Assembly (NCBI RefSeq): GCF_003073175.1
Contig: NZ_QBBX01000001.1
Span: 144,103-208,102, forward strand
DNA: 64,000 nt
Direction of reading: 5' to 3'
Source of the DNA: Peribacillus acanthi
GTDB lineage: Bacteria > Bacillota > Bacilli > Bacillales > DSM-1321
Shown here: positions 27,365 through 35,641 of the stretch, piece by piece
How positions within the stretch are numbered: the first letter of the stretch is position 1
Layout of the letters: every line of letters begins with the position of its first letter
The notes under the pieces: model-generated
The model's input: the letters and a program-made list of their open reading frames with translations, nothing else
What the model was told of the DNA's origin: nothing
Database searches by the model: none
Program-made: the position numbers and the translations under genes

Positions 27365-28825
27365 ATGGTTGAATATAAAGAAACAAATCGGGGACTGACC
27401 CATAGAATCCAAACTGAAAAAACGTTATTTCAATTCATGTTTCCTTTTTCACTCCACAATAATGGTAAGGAAGATTTTATTAAGGCTATGCTTGAACAAG
27501 GATTCCAATTTTTTAATTTGAAGGACTTAGACCAAGAAGGAAAGTATTATGGGGAGTATTCAATCTCTCATCGGAGCCTGGAAAAATATTTCCTGCCCAA
27601 TATAGAGCCAATCCTTTTTCCAAAGTCCTATAGGGACCGAGAAGGATTCAGACGTCTTTCCAAGAGAATGGATTTGGATTGTCAACTGACTTCAGAACAT
27701 TTAAACACTAGTTTTCATATACCCTCCTTTGATATATTCATTTGCCCATTTCATATCGGCATCATGAATATACGCGTGGAGTTACCAGCCGGATTATCCG
27801 TCTCAGATGCCCTTCAGTTCGGTGACATTTTCCGTGTCATGGAGCCCATCGTAAAAGATGAAGAAAATATGAAGGTTGGCTGTGGAGATAAAGTCTTTAC
27901 AAAAATGAAGGATTTTATCTTCGAATCTTTATGTCCATTAATGGTTGATTATATGGAGCAGCACAACAAGAATTCTCCATATTTCGGCAGTCTACCATTC
28001 TTTATAGACGAGAGGATGTATGTACTCGGTTATCTAGCTGTAAATCCAGAAAGTGAGATTACTAAAGTCGATTTATTCAGAATCGGGCAATTAAACGGAT
28101 ATGATCGGGAAGGAAATCCAGTAGCGGGTGCCCTTAATGAAACATACATCCAGCATTACTACGACCGGAATGTTTACGACCGTTGGGGGGACGAAACCTA
28201 CTACGTTGCAAGTGATTATACTTTTTGTTGTATTACAAAAACCGAAACAAAAGAAATGAAATACCAATTGGCGTCTCAAATGTATGGCCAACACTTCTAC
28301 GCTTTGTTGCTGTACTTTTACTATAAAATTGTCCTCATGAAACTCACATATGAACACTCAAAGATTGATATAGAAAAAGATCAATCTAGCTTGGAAAAAA
28401 TTATCCTGATGATTACGGAATTTTCAGCGAAGTATTTCTTCCCTGAAGTAAACAGCAGGACCTCTGGAAAAGAGATCTTTCAAATCGTCAAAGATGTATA
28501 CCATATTGAACATCTCTATGAACACGTCAAAAAAACGCTGGAAACTCTTTACCAAAACCAGGAGAAACTAGCCGCCAAACGAAATAACTACTTATTACAA
28601 ATCCTAACCACTTACACAGTTATATCGGGTATATACGGTATGAATCTTGTCATCAAGGATTGGGAAGGGAAAATCAAGTGGGGGAAAATCCCTGGGTACA
28701 CTTTGTTTGAATGGATCTCGCTCATTGTTGCCATAAGTGGAATTGCAGTAGGGACCGTGCTAGGATTAACGGCATTAACTAAGTGGATAAAAGAGCGGAA
28801 AAGTAGTAAAAATGAACTTTATTAA
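27365..28825 (+). CDS. Divergent CorA-like membrane protein
   Basis: 486 residues, ATG after GGAGGGC. A large soluble N-terminal domain (1-400) ends in a long helix (about 370-415), followed by YGMN (near 432) and two membrane segments separated by a short loop. The C-terminal YGMN plus two-helix arrangement is the hallmark of CorA-type Mg2+ channels. The N-terminal domain looks unlike standard CorA, so the substrate and function are open. It has its own terminator. Confidence 0.6.
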   Translation: MVEYKETNRGLTHRIQTEKTLFQFMFPFSLHNNGKEDFIKAMLEQGFQFFNLKDLDQEGKYYGEYSISHRSLEKYFLPNIEPILFPKSYRDREGFRRLSKRMDLDCQLTSEHLNTSFHIPSFDIFICPFHIGIMNIRVELPAGLSVSDALQFGDIFRVMEPIVKDEENMKVGCGDKVFTKMKDFIFESLCPLMVDYMEQHNKNSPYFGSLPFFIDERMYVLGYLAVNPESEITKVDLFRIGQLNGYDREGNPVAGALNETYIQHYYDRNVYDRWGDETYYVASDYTFCCITKTETKEMKYQLASQMYGQHFYALLLYFYYKIVLMKLTYEHSKIDIEKDQSSLEKIILMITEFSAKYFFPEVNSRTSGKEIFQIVKDVYHIEHLYEHVKKTLETLYQNQEKLAAKRNNYLLQILTTYTVISGIYGMNLVIKDWEGKIKWGKIPGYTLFEWISLIVAISGIAVGTVLGLTALTKWIKERKSSKNELY

Positions 28826-28828
28826 TAG

Positions 28829-28888
28829 GAATAAACCCCTAAAATGTATTTGGATTGAGATCCATACTCATTTAGGGGTTTATTTTAT
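28829..28888. terminator. Bidirectional terminator between CorA-like gene and sortase
   Basis: Stem AATAAACCCCTAAA paired with TTTAGGGGTTTATT, with A/T runs on both sides. Confidence 0.88.
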
Positions 28889-28893
28889 AGGTT

Positions 28894-29505
28894 TTATTTT
28901 CTCTCGGCTTCAATAATATACCTTTGTGGAGCATTGCCTATAAAAGAAAAAGGATAGCATGTGGATAAATATAAAATTTCTTTAGGAAAAGTCCGTTTTA
29001 TAATGGTTCTGTCATCTTTATCCACAATATATGTGTTCCTAATTTTATAGATGTAAACTCCTTCCTCCATTAATATTTGTAACTCATCACCAATTTTTAG
29101 TTTACCAACCTTTCGGAAAACCGTGTCTCGATGACCAGATAATACAATTTGATCTTTATCATCAGGTAAAGCCGTTGAGGGTAGGTGACCAACCCCTTTT
29201 GCAAGTTCATCTTCATTGACTCCTTCTATTATAGGTAATTCTTTTTGTATGGTAGGGATATTTAGCACCCCTATCACATCACCGACTGCATACTCTTTAA
29301 TGCTTTCCTCTTGTCCTACTATTTGGGATGAAAAATCTGTTTTAATTGTTCTCTTTTGAATATTGTTTTTAACTAATTTCAACATCTCGGTTTGTTGGAT
29401 TTTCTGATTATAAACATCATTTGAAGCTATGATTATAATCAATATTCCAACAACTACAAGTATTAAAGGCACAAAACTTTTTTTAATCTTCTTCATAAGC
29501 ACCAT
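28894..29505 (-). CDS. srtD: Class D sortase
   Basis: 203 residues: a short basic N-terminus, a membrane segment (about 12-28) and a sortase domain with catalytic H125 (LSGHRDTVF), C183 (LSTCYPF) and R195 (APQRY). Class D sortases of B. anthracis/cereus cleave LPNTA, and an LPNTA protein is encoded 5 kb away (33932-34987), so that is its probable substrate. The gene overlaps the upstream sinR-like gene by about 23 bp. The ATG at 29496 is an equally possible start. Active on the outer face of the membrane. Confidence 0.93.
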   Translation of the reverse strand: MVLMKKIKKSFVPLILVVVGILIIIIASNDVYNQKIQQTEMLKLVKNNIQKRTIKTDFSSQIVGQEESIKEYAVGDVIGVLNIPTIQKELPIIEGVNEDELAKGVGHLPSTALPDDKDQIVLSGHRDTVFRKVGKLKIGDELQILMEEGVYIYKIRNTYIVDKDDRTIIKRTFPKEILYLSTCYPFSFIGNAPQRYIIEAERK

Positions 29506-29815
29506 TTCTTTTGAACTTAATAAATTCTAACCAATATTGAAACTCCTTCTTGCTGACATCCTGATCGATAGCTTCCTGAAATAATGCTAGCCACTCTGAA
29601 TCTATTTCTATAGGACTAGTTGCTGATCCTAGGAGATCTTCTACAGTAATCTCCAAACAATCAGCAATTTTAGAGAGTACCTGTATGGATGGATTCTTTT
29701 GGATGCCCCGTTCGATATAACTCAAATATGATTTCGATAATCCAGTCAAAGCGGCTAATTTATTGAGGGAATATCCTTTTTTTAGCCTTTGTTTTTTTAC
29801 ATAATCTCCTACCAT
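29483..29815 (-). CDS. SinR-like repressor (paralogue 1)
   Basis: 110 residues, ATG after AAGGAG. An HTH_3 domain (about 5-60, with YSLNKLAALTGLSKSYLSYIERG) is followed by a SinR/SinI-type dimerisation helix pair (about 72-103, SEWLALFQEAIDQDVSKKEF). It is divergent from the matrix operon, with SinR-type operators in between, and overlaps the sortase gene, so repressor and sortase are one transcription unit. It is more diverged from B. subtilis SinR than the copy at 35.6 kb. Confidence 0.9.
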   Translation of the reverse strand: MVGDYVKKQRLKKGYSLNKLAALTGLSKSYLSYIERGIQKNPSIQVLSKIADCLEITVEDLLGSATSPIEIDSEWLALFQEAIDQDVSKKEFQYWLEFIKFKRNGAYEED

Positions 29816-29851
29816 AGATTATTCTCCTTAATTACAATATAAATACATTAT

Positions 29852-29933
29852 AAAGAACAAATCGTTCTTTAAAAAATACGAAATAATGAGAAAACAAGAG
29901 GTATTTCGTGAAAACGAACGAAAAACGTTCTTT
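29852..29933. promoter_or_regulatory. SinR-type operator sites before the matrix operon
   Basis: Inverted pair AAAGAACaaatcGTTCTTT (29852-29870) and a further GAAC-N7-GTTC ending in GTTCTTT (29916-29933). GTTCTYT is the published SinR half-site. More GAAC half-sites occur to 30080 and again in the duplicated copy near 30450-30515. Confidence 0.75.
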
Positions 29934-29945
29934 TTATGTAAAAAA

Positions 29946-30818
29946 TGACCAATTTTGGACTTTTTCAAAACTATAACCTTTGTACTATACTCAACTTATC
30001 AGTTCGATAAAACGAACAAAAATGAACGATTTCTTTAAATGAATACATAAAAACAATTCAAGTGTTCATCAAAAAAGAACAACACGCAAACTAGGAAGGA
30101 GTAGTGAATTTGGAACTCTCTAGAGGCCGCAAGTATAAAAAAGTTAAAAACATCAGAAAAAAGAAATACAGGTATATTGCAGGATCATTTTTAGCGGTTG
30201 CTATGCTTCCTTATGTAACGGATTCTACATATGCACTGCTTAAGGATAGTGAGCAATCTAGTATTAATCAAGTTAAAGCAGCTTTTGTTTTTCCATCACA
30301 GATTCAGTCACTACAAAATCAAGCAAGTCAGATATTCACTCAAATTTCTAACAATTATAATGCCGCGGTGGAAGAATTAAATGACCAATTTTGGACTTTT
30401 TCAAAACTATAACCTTTGTACTATACTCAACTTATCAGTTCGATAAAACGAACAAAAATGAACGATTTCTTTAAATGAATCCATAAAAACAATTCAAGTG
30501 TTCATCAAAAAAGAACAACACGCAAACTAGGAAGGAGTAGTGAATTTGGTACTCTCTAGAGGCCGCAAGTATAAAAAAGTTAAAAACATCAGAAAAAAGA
30601 AATACAGGTATATTGCAGGATCATTTTTAGCGGTTGCTATGCTTCCTTATGTAACGGATTCTACATATGCACTGCTTAAGGATAGTGAGCAATCTAGTAT
30701 TAATCAAGTTAAAGCAGCTTTTGTTTTTCCATCACAGATTCAGTCACTACAAAATCAAGCAAGTCAGATATTCACTCAAATTTCTAACAATTATAATGCC
30801 GCGGTGGAAGAATTAACT
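29946..30818 (+). repeat. Tandem duplication of 436 bp (promoter region and 5' end of the matrix gene)
   Basis: Bases from about 29946 to 30381 are repeated directly at 30382-30817. I see two differences: A30045 versus C30481, and A30114 versus T30550 (Glu versus Val at codon 4). The junction shares only two or three bases. The near identity points to a recent event. It duplicates the leader, SinR half-sites, ribosome site and about 90 codons. Confidence 0.92.
30104..30412 (+). pseudogene. Truncated first copy of the matrix-operon leading gene
   Basis: 102 codons with a GTG start after GGAAGGAG. It is identical to the first 92 codons of the next gene except Glu4, then enters the duplicated leader and reads 10 foreign residues to a stop. 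It arose by the 436-bp tandem duplication. It could still be exported, as the signal segment is intact, and would yield a short fragment of the protein, so it might act as a decoy or have no role. Confidence 0.85.
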
Positions 30819-31697
30819 GTCATTTCTGCATCAAATACAGTTGCAGAAGCAGAAGCTCACACATCCAATATACAAAATTATCTAAATACCGTTACTTCAT
30901 TAAAAAGCGATTTAGATAATATTTTCAATCAACTACAGGAGTATCACGATCGAGCAATATCAGATTACGAAATAGGTAAGGAAATTTATCAAACAATTAA
31001 TATAGAAAAAGAGTATATCTCTGTCAGTTCCTTAATAAAATTGGAATCTTTTTTAAGAGATGAATCTGTAAATCCCATTCATATATTGGCAAGTAACGAT
31101 GCAACCATTCCATTAGAAACGGAATTAATTAATCTTGTTCAGAAAAAAGTTGAATTTCATAAACGAGTTTACCAATATGTTGAGTCAGGCTTCAACGAAG
31201 GTGTAGTTCATATTGCAAATACCAATTCAATAGAAAACAAGATACCTTGGATTTTAAGTTCTGCTGAAAATGCCATAAGAGAAGTAGAGCTGAGAATCAA
31301 GCTCGAAGAAGAAAGAAAAAGACAAGAAGAAGAAAGAAAAAGACAAGAAGAAGAAAGATTGAAAGCTGAAAAAGCGAAACAGGAAGAGGAAAAATTGAAA
31401 GCTGAGAAAGCGAAACAGGAAGAGGAAAAATTAAAAGCTGAAAAAGAGAAACAAGAAGAAGAAAGATTGAAAGCTGAAAAAGAGAAACAGGAAAAAGCGA
31501 AACAGGAAAAAGAGAAATTAATTAGTGAGCAGCAAAAGTCAGAAAAACAAAATGGAACTAATGACCCGGAAGAAACGGACCAGGACGCTGATTTAAATGA
31601 GGAATCTTCCTCGAAAAATGAACCAGAATCTCTTAAAGAAGAGTCGTCCAGGTTAGATGATAAAGAAATAGATTCATCAAAAACTAAGAAACCATAA
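30540..31697 (+). CDS. Exported coiled-coil protein at the TapA position of the matrix operon
   Basis: 385 residues, GTG start after GGAAGGAG. A strongly basic N-terminus and a hydrophobic segment (about 25-44, ending STYA) form a signal peptide suited to SipW. Helical segments cover 60-255. A Glu/Arg/Lys single-helix region (about 258-335, repeats of EEERLKAEKAKQ type) and an acidic Ser-rich tail follow. It is first in an operon with sipW and two TasA-like genes, the slot held by tapA in B. subtilis. Sequence similarity to TapA is not evident to me; it may belong to a family of unknown function found in B. cereus sip operons. Role as fibre assembly partner is inferred. Confidence 0.75.
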   Translation: MNLVLSRGRKYKKVKNIRKKKYRYIAGSFLAVAMLPYVTDSTYALLKDSEQSSINQVKAAFVFPSQIQSLQNQASQIFTQISNNYNAAVEELTVISASNTVAEAEAHTSNIQNYLNTVTSLKSDLDNIFNQLQEYHDRAISDYEIGKEIYQTINIEKEYISVSSLIKLESFLRDESVNPIHILASNDATIPLETELINLVQKKVEFHKRVYQYVESGFNEGVVHIANTNSIENKIPWILSSAENAIREVELRIKLEEERKRQEEERKRQEEERLKAEKAKQEEEKLKAEKAKQEEEKLKAEKEKQEEERLKAEKEKQEKAKQEKEKLISEQQKSEKQNGTNDPEETDQDADLNEESSSKNEPESLKEESSRLDDKEIDSSKTKKP

Positions 31698-31765
31698 TCA
31701 CATCACAAATGAAGCATTACTTCTATTCTAAATAAAATAAATTAAGTAGCAAGGAGAGGAATTAC

Positions 31766-32332
31766 TTGAAAATCCCTTATAAAAATGCAATAGGGAATAT
31801 TTTAACCACCCTTTTGATTATCATATTTATTTTTGTAGGATACATGGCTATTTCTGCAAAAATCACCGGTGCGACACCTAAAATATTTGGATATGAACTA
31901 CTTACAGTCCTATCAGGATCTATGGAACCGTCTATAAAAACTGGTGGAATTATAGCAGTAAAACCCTTAAAAAACATTGATAAGTTAAAGATAAACGAGG
32001 TCATTACTTTTAAAGCAATTGATGACCCTAATACTTTAATAACTCATAGGATCATTGACATTCAAACAAATAATGGAAAAAAACAGTTTATCACTAAAGG
32101 CGATAACAATGACACACAAGATTTAGCACCAATTCCAGCCGAAAATATAGTTGCTAAATATACTGGTTTCACAATCCCGTTAGTGGGTTCTATGATTGCA
32201 TTCGCAAAAACAAAAGTAGGAATCATTTCACTATTGATAGTACCAGGAGCATTACTGTTCCTTTGGCAATTAGGAAGTCTATGGCGTTATATTGCCCGCA
32301 TGGATGATCAAAAAGATGAACAAATTTCTTAA
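31766..32332 (+). CDS. sipW: ER-type signal peptidase I SipW
   Basis: 188 residues, TTG start after AGGAGAGG. Membrane segments lie at about 10-30 and 145-172. The catalytic Ser is S52 in SGSMEPSI. The usual Lys is replaced by His (H94 in LITHRI), the mark of archaeal/eukaryotic-type signal peptidases such as SipW, which processes TasA and TapA. It stands between the leading gene and the two TasA-family genes, its likely substrates. Confidence 0.94.
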   Translation: MKIPYKNAIGNILTTLLIIIFIFVGYMAISAKITGATPKIFGYELLTVLSGSMEPSIKTGGIIAVKPLKNIDKLKINEVITFKAIDDPNTLITHRIIDIQTNNGKKQFITKGDNNDTQDLAPIPAENIVAKYTGFTIPLVGSMIAFAKTKVGIISLLIVPGALLFLWQLGSLWRYIARMDDQKDEQIS

Positions 32333-32412
32333 ATTGATTTTAATGCTTACAAGCTAATAGCAGGTAAGCATTTTAATAAAAAATTAAATTTATTATTGGG
32401 AGGAAAAGAGAA

Positions 32413-32928
32413 ATGGGAATTAAAAAACGTGCAGGTTTAGCAATGGGGACAATGGCATTGGCAGCAGCTTTGGTTGGTGGAGGAACATATGCATTATTTT
32501 CTGACACAGTTACGAATGCAGGTAATACTTTTACTGCAGGAACTGTAGAAATAACTGATATGACTGGTGGTAAAGTATTTGCTTCATCTTTATTAGTAGG
32601 TAATTTAGCGCCTGGAGACACTGAAACGAAAACTGTGACAGTAAAAAATGATGGTAACTTAGAAATCTGGGTAGCAATCGACAATACAGCTTCAGATGCT
32701 ACTAAATTAGGTGATTTATTTGGAGGCGGAACACCTTTATCGGTTACATACGATACAGCTGTGAAAAAGCTTGCTCCGGGTGCATCAACTACATTTAATG
32801 TTACGTATAACTTGCCTCTTGCAGCTGACAACAGTTATCAAGGTGATACTGGAAAATTCGATGTAGTAGTTAAAGCTGTCCAAGTACGTAACAATGACAA
32901 TGGTACTGGACCTAACGCTTGGAACTAA
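32413..32928 (+). CDS. calY: TasA/CalY-family fibre protein (camelysin-like), short form
   Basis: 171 residues, ATG after GGGAGG. Signal region MGIKKRAGLAMGTMALAAAL with the family cleavage site GGGTYA/LFSD, then SDTVTNAGNTFTAGTVEI and a beta-rich domain with NLAPGDTETKTVTVKNDG. Camelysin/TasA (M73) proteins form extracellular matrix fibres. It follows sipW and is separated from the next TasA-family gene by a hairpin. Camelysin protease activity, reported for B. cereus, cannot be judged here. Confidence 0.9.
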   Translation: MGIKKRAGLAMGTMALAAALVGGGTYALFSDTVTNAGNTFTAGTVEITDMTGGKVFASSLLVGNLAPGDTETKTVTVKNDGNLEIWVAIDNTASDATKLGDLFGGGTPLSVTYDTAVKKLAPGASTTFNVTYNLPLAADNSYQGDTGKFDVVVKAVQVRNNDNGTGPNAWN

Positions 32929-32962
32929 TTTTCTAGTAAAAAGCTAGAATATAAAACTATCG

Positions 32963-32992
32963 AGCGGGCTTAATAAATTAAGTCCGCTTTTA
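32963..32992 (+). terminator. Intercistronic hairpin between the two TasA-family genes
   Basis: 9-bp stem AGCGGGCTT/AAGTCCGCT with one G-U pair and a short T run, ending where the next ribosome site begins. Likely a partial terminator or mRNA stabiliser giving more of the first protein. Confidence 0.7.
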
Positions 32993-33007
32993 AAAGGAGT
33001 AATGGGG

Positions 33008-33805
33008 ATGCCTAGAAAAAAATTAGCTACTATCGTTGTAACTGGAGCTTTAGCAGTAAGTTTAGCAGTAGGAGGCGCTACATACGCCATATTCACTGAT
33101 TCTGCAACAAATGCAGGAAACACGTTCACAGCGGGCACGATAAATATGGATGGACACAGACAGGATATTCCAATTGAAGGCCCGATGTTTTATACACAAG
33201 ATAATGATAGTGGAAGAATGGGGACTGGTTTCTGGGCTCCTAAAGATATTCACACAAGAGGGATTTTCTTTGAAAATAAAGGAAGTTTAACAGCTAAGCT
33301 ATCTAAAATCAGTGCAACAGCATCTGTAGAAACACCTCCTGAATTTACTTCTCAAGCTGTAGTTACTATAGCTGCATTGAGACGTCAGGGTGGAGGAGAA
33401 ATGGATGCTACTGCAATAAAGAATCTAAATGAAGCGTTAGATCAGGCATTTAAAGCTGGTCTAAGTTCTAGATGGTCATGGATTAGAAATGGAGCAAGAC
33501 TTGCCCAGGAACAAGAAGCTGTTGCAAGAGAATTTGCCTTAAATAAAACATTTGTCGTAAAAAATGTATTTGGATTTGACGTTTCAGTGTTTGTTGAGGA
33601 TATTTATACAGATGAACTTAAGGATCTTGTATCTAGTGGTGGAGTAGATGTTAAATCTAAAAATATTCAGGTAAGTCCTAGACATACGCTATACATGGGA
33701 TATACAGTTACTCTTCCTGATCTTGGTATAGCAAACAATCCAATAATGGGCAAATCTGTAAACATTGACTTTACAAATGAGTTCCAACAAGCAAGAAATA
33801 ACTAA
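33008..33805 (+). CDS. tasA: TasA-family fibre protein, long form
   Basis: 265 residues from the ATG at 33008, which gives the right distance to AAAGGAG; the ATG at 33002 is too close. Signal region with cleavage site GGATYA/IFTD, then the family stretch SATNAGNTFTAGTINMDG. The domain is about as long as B. subtilis TasA (261) and includes FENKGSL, matched by FENNGSL in TasA. Expected to be the main extracellular fibre subunit, processed by SipW. A strong terminator follows. Confidence 0.88.
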   Translation: MPRKKLATIVVTGALAVSLAVGGATYAIFTDSATNAGNTFTAGTINMDGHRQDIPIEGPMFYTQDNDSGRMGTGFWAPKDIHTRGIFFENKGSLTAKLSKISATASVETPPEFTSQAVVTIAALRRQGGGEMDATAIKNLNEALDQAFKAGLSSRWSWIRNGARLAQEQEAVAREFALNKTFVVKNVFGFDVSVFVEDIYTDELKDLVSSGGVDVKSKNIQVSPRHTLYMGYTVTLPDLGIANNPIMGKSVNIDFTNEFQQARNN

Positions 33806-33845
33806 AAGAGCGACCGTGATATAAAAATATCACGGTCTCTTTTTA
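33804..33845 (+). terminator. Terminator of the sipW-tasA operon
   Basis: Stem GACCGTGATAT/ATATCACGGTC within AAAGAG...CTCTTTTT. Confidence 0.95.
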
Positions 33846-33931
33846 AAAGTGGAGTATTATATGTTAATTATTGTAAATTTTGTTTTTGTTTTTTAAAAAA
33901 GCCACAATATTATAGAATGCGAGGTTATGCC

Positions 33932-34987
33932 ATGCATAGAGGTATTTTGGCAAAGCCTAAGGAACTAACTGTAATTTTAATTTTATTAATAAATTTATTT
34001 TATACGACTACGGTCTTTGCCGACAATGAAGATTTTAAAATATTGATAAATCCAGAAAAATCATTATTCACAGTTGAAAATTTAGCACCAGGGGATAAAG
34101 TCTCTAATAAGATCAAAATAACTAATGGAGGCAAAAAGAATTTTATTTATTTTTCTTATGCAGAGAAAATGTCTTCAAGTAAAAATTTATATGAAAATCT
34201 GAACTTAATAATTGAAGAGAACAGTAATTTAATATACGTAGGGACTCTAAAAGATTTTTTTAGTTTTCCCCCAAGATTTCTAAGAAATGGGGAATCAGAA
34301 ACACTAAAATTTACTTTAGAGATGCCACTAAGCTTAGGAAATGAATTCCAAGGTTCTTCAGCCGAAGTAGAGTTTAAGTTTGTGGCCGAGGGCAGAAATA
34401 CACCTCCACCACCTCCTGAAGATTGTAAAGTTACCAATACATGTGAACCACCTGAGGAAGAGTGTAAAGATCCAAAGGGTTGTAATCCTCCAGTAGAAGA
34501 GTGCAAAAATCCAAAAGGTTGTAACCCTCCAGTGGAAGAATGCAAGGATCCAAAGGGTTGTAATCCTCCAGTAGAAGAGTGTAAGGATCCAAAGGGTTGT
34601 AATCCTCCAGTAGAAGAATGCAAAGATCCAAAAGGATGTAACCCTCCAGTAGAAGAATGTAAAGATCCAAAGGGTTGTAATCCACCTCCACAAGAGGAAT
34701 GCAAAGAGGGAGATAACTGCAATCCTCCGATAAATGAAGATGGTAACGATACTGAAGAAAATTCAAATTCAGAGCAGCCAACAGACGGTGATGGAAACTC
34801 GAATACTAAGAATCCATTGGAAGGTAATGATAATCAAGGAAATATTGAGGAAGGTACGTCTATCCCTGTTGGTGATCAGCTTCCAAATACAGCCACAAAT
34901 AATTACAACCTGTTATTACTAGGCAGCATAATGATTATGTTAGGTGGAGTATTACTTATTATTCAAAAACGAAAAAAAATTGACTAA
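33932..34987 (+). CDS. LPNTA wall-anchored protein with TasA-like domain and Cys/Pro repeat stalk
   Basis: 351 residues from the ATG at 33932, after GAGGTT. Signal peptide (about 1-31), a beta-rich domain (about 35-158) with LAPGDKVSNKIKITNGG as in TasA-like proteins, and a PPPPP hinge. Then come 13-residue repeats EECKDPKGCNPPV (about six, each with two cysteines five residues apart, about 162-255), an acidic Asn/Asp linker, LPNTA at 317-321, a hydrophobic segment and a KRKK tail. LPNTA fits the class D sortase encoded at 28.9 kb. It may be the foot that ties TasA-like fibres to peptidoglycan, replacing TapA (inference). Confidence 0.88.
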   Translation: MHRGILAKPKELTVILILLINLFYTTTVFADNEDFKILINPEKSLFTVENLAPGDKVSNKIKITNGGKKNFIYFSYAEKMSSSKNLYENLNLIIEENSNLIYVGTLKDFFSFPPRFLRNGESETLKFTLEMPLSLGNEFQGSSAEVEFKFVAEGRNTPPPPPEDCKVTNTCEPPEEECKDPKGCNPPVEECKNPKGCNPPVEECKDPKGCNPPVEECKDPKGCNPPVEECKDPKGCNPPVEECKDPKGCNPPPQEECKEGDNCNPPINEDGNDTEENSNSEQPTDGDGNSNTKNPLEGNDNQGNIEEGTSIPVGDQLPNTATNNYNLLLLGSIMIMLGGVLLIIQKRKKID

Positions 34988-35257
34988 ATATTTGTCTGTA
35001 CAAATAGGAATAAGTAATCATATATTAAAACAACCACGAATTCTGAAAATTATAATTATTAGTTCGGGGAAGTTCGATAGTTTATCCTGTTTTTTTACAA
35101 TAAAAGTTTAGGATATTCCGAAGAAATTTCAAAATATTGTAGAATTTAATGGGTTTGTGCTATTTAAAAGCTTGAACATTTTTTATTTGATTGACAGGAA
35201 ATGACAAATATATACCTAGTGGCTGCTATATACTAACCTTATAAACAAGTTGTTAAT

Positions 35258-35346
35258 AGCAGAAAAGGGCAAACTTATTGAAAAATAAGGACGCAAAGTC
35301 ACGGGTCTAAGGTAGGGTATTTACTATGATGGCTGGACTACCTGAA
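35258..35346 (+). ncRNA. Cyclic di-GMP-I (GEMM) riboswitch upstream of sinI
   Basis: GGGCAAAC is followed by a TTATT-GAAA-AATAA hairpin and then GGACGCAAAGTC, the consensus P2 arm of the c-di-GMP-I aptamer. GGTCTAAGGTAG...CTATGATGG gives the second arm with its tetraloop receptor. The expression platform may be 35316-35368: AAATAC at 35345-35350 can pair either with GGTATTT at 35316-35322 inside the aptamer, or with GTATTT at 35356-35361 directly before the sinI ribosome site. Whether ligand turns sinI on or off cannot be read safely. Confidence 0.92.
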
Positions 35347-35376
35347 ATACACTAGGTATTTTAGGAGGAGAATAGG

Positions 35377-35511
35377 GTGAATTCATTTATTAACTCTGAC
35401 CTTGATCATGAATGGATTGAGCTGATTGTTCAAGCAAAAGAAAATGGAATAAAAAAAGAAGAGATAATGGAGTTCTTAAAGCAACAATCGATTCAAAAAG
35501 AGGCGATATAA
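35377..35511 (+). CDS. sinI: SinI, antagonist of SinR
   Basis: 44 residues, GTG start after AGGAGG. The whole product is the SinI helical hook: LDHEWIELIVQAKENGIKKE and then EIMEFLKQQ, matching the LDQEWVELMVEAKEANIS region of B. subtilis SinI. SinI binds SinR and disrupts its DNA-binding tetramer, which derepresses matrix genes. It lies just downstream of a c-di-GMP riboswitch and is convergent with sinR, instead of preceding it in one operon as in B. subtilis. Confidence 0.92.
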   Translation: MNSFINSDLDHEWIELIVQAKENGIKKEEIMEFLKQQSIQKEAI

Positions 35512-35538
35512 ATCTTCAATAATACCAATAATACAACT

Positions 35539-35583
35539 CCTCCTTAAAGAAAAGATTAAGTTTTATTTTCTTTTCTTTAAGGT
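35539..35583. terminator. Bidirectional terminator between sinI and sinR
   Basis: Stem CCTTAAAGAAAA/TTTTCTTTAAGG enclosing about 18 nt, with A/T-rich flanks. Confidence 0.85.
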
Positions 35584-35641
35584 ATTTTCATTTTGCCGAC
35601 ATAAAATAAAAACAAGAAGCAGTTGCTCCTTGCTTTATAAT

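Noticed and set aside
14885..29815. Prophage or integrative element, suggested by several Xre regulators
   Set aside because: No integrase, terminase, capsid or att-like repeats; the regulators belong to SinR/PlcR-type chromosomal families.
34156..34781. Minus-strand frames opposite the Cys/Pro repeats
   Set aside because: Repetitive shadows of the 39-bp coding repeat; no start signals.
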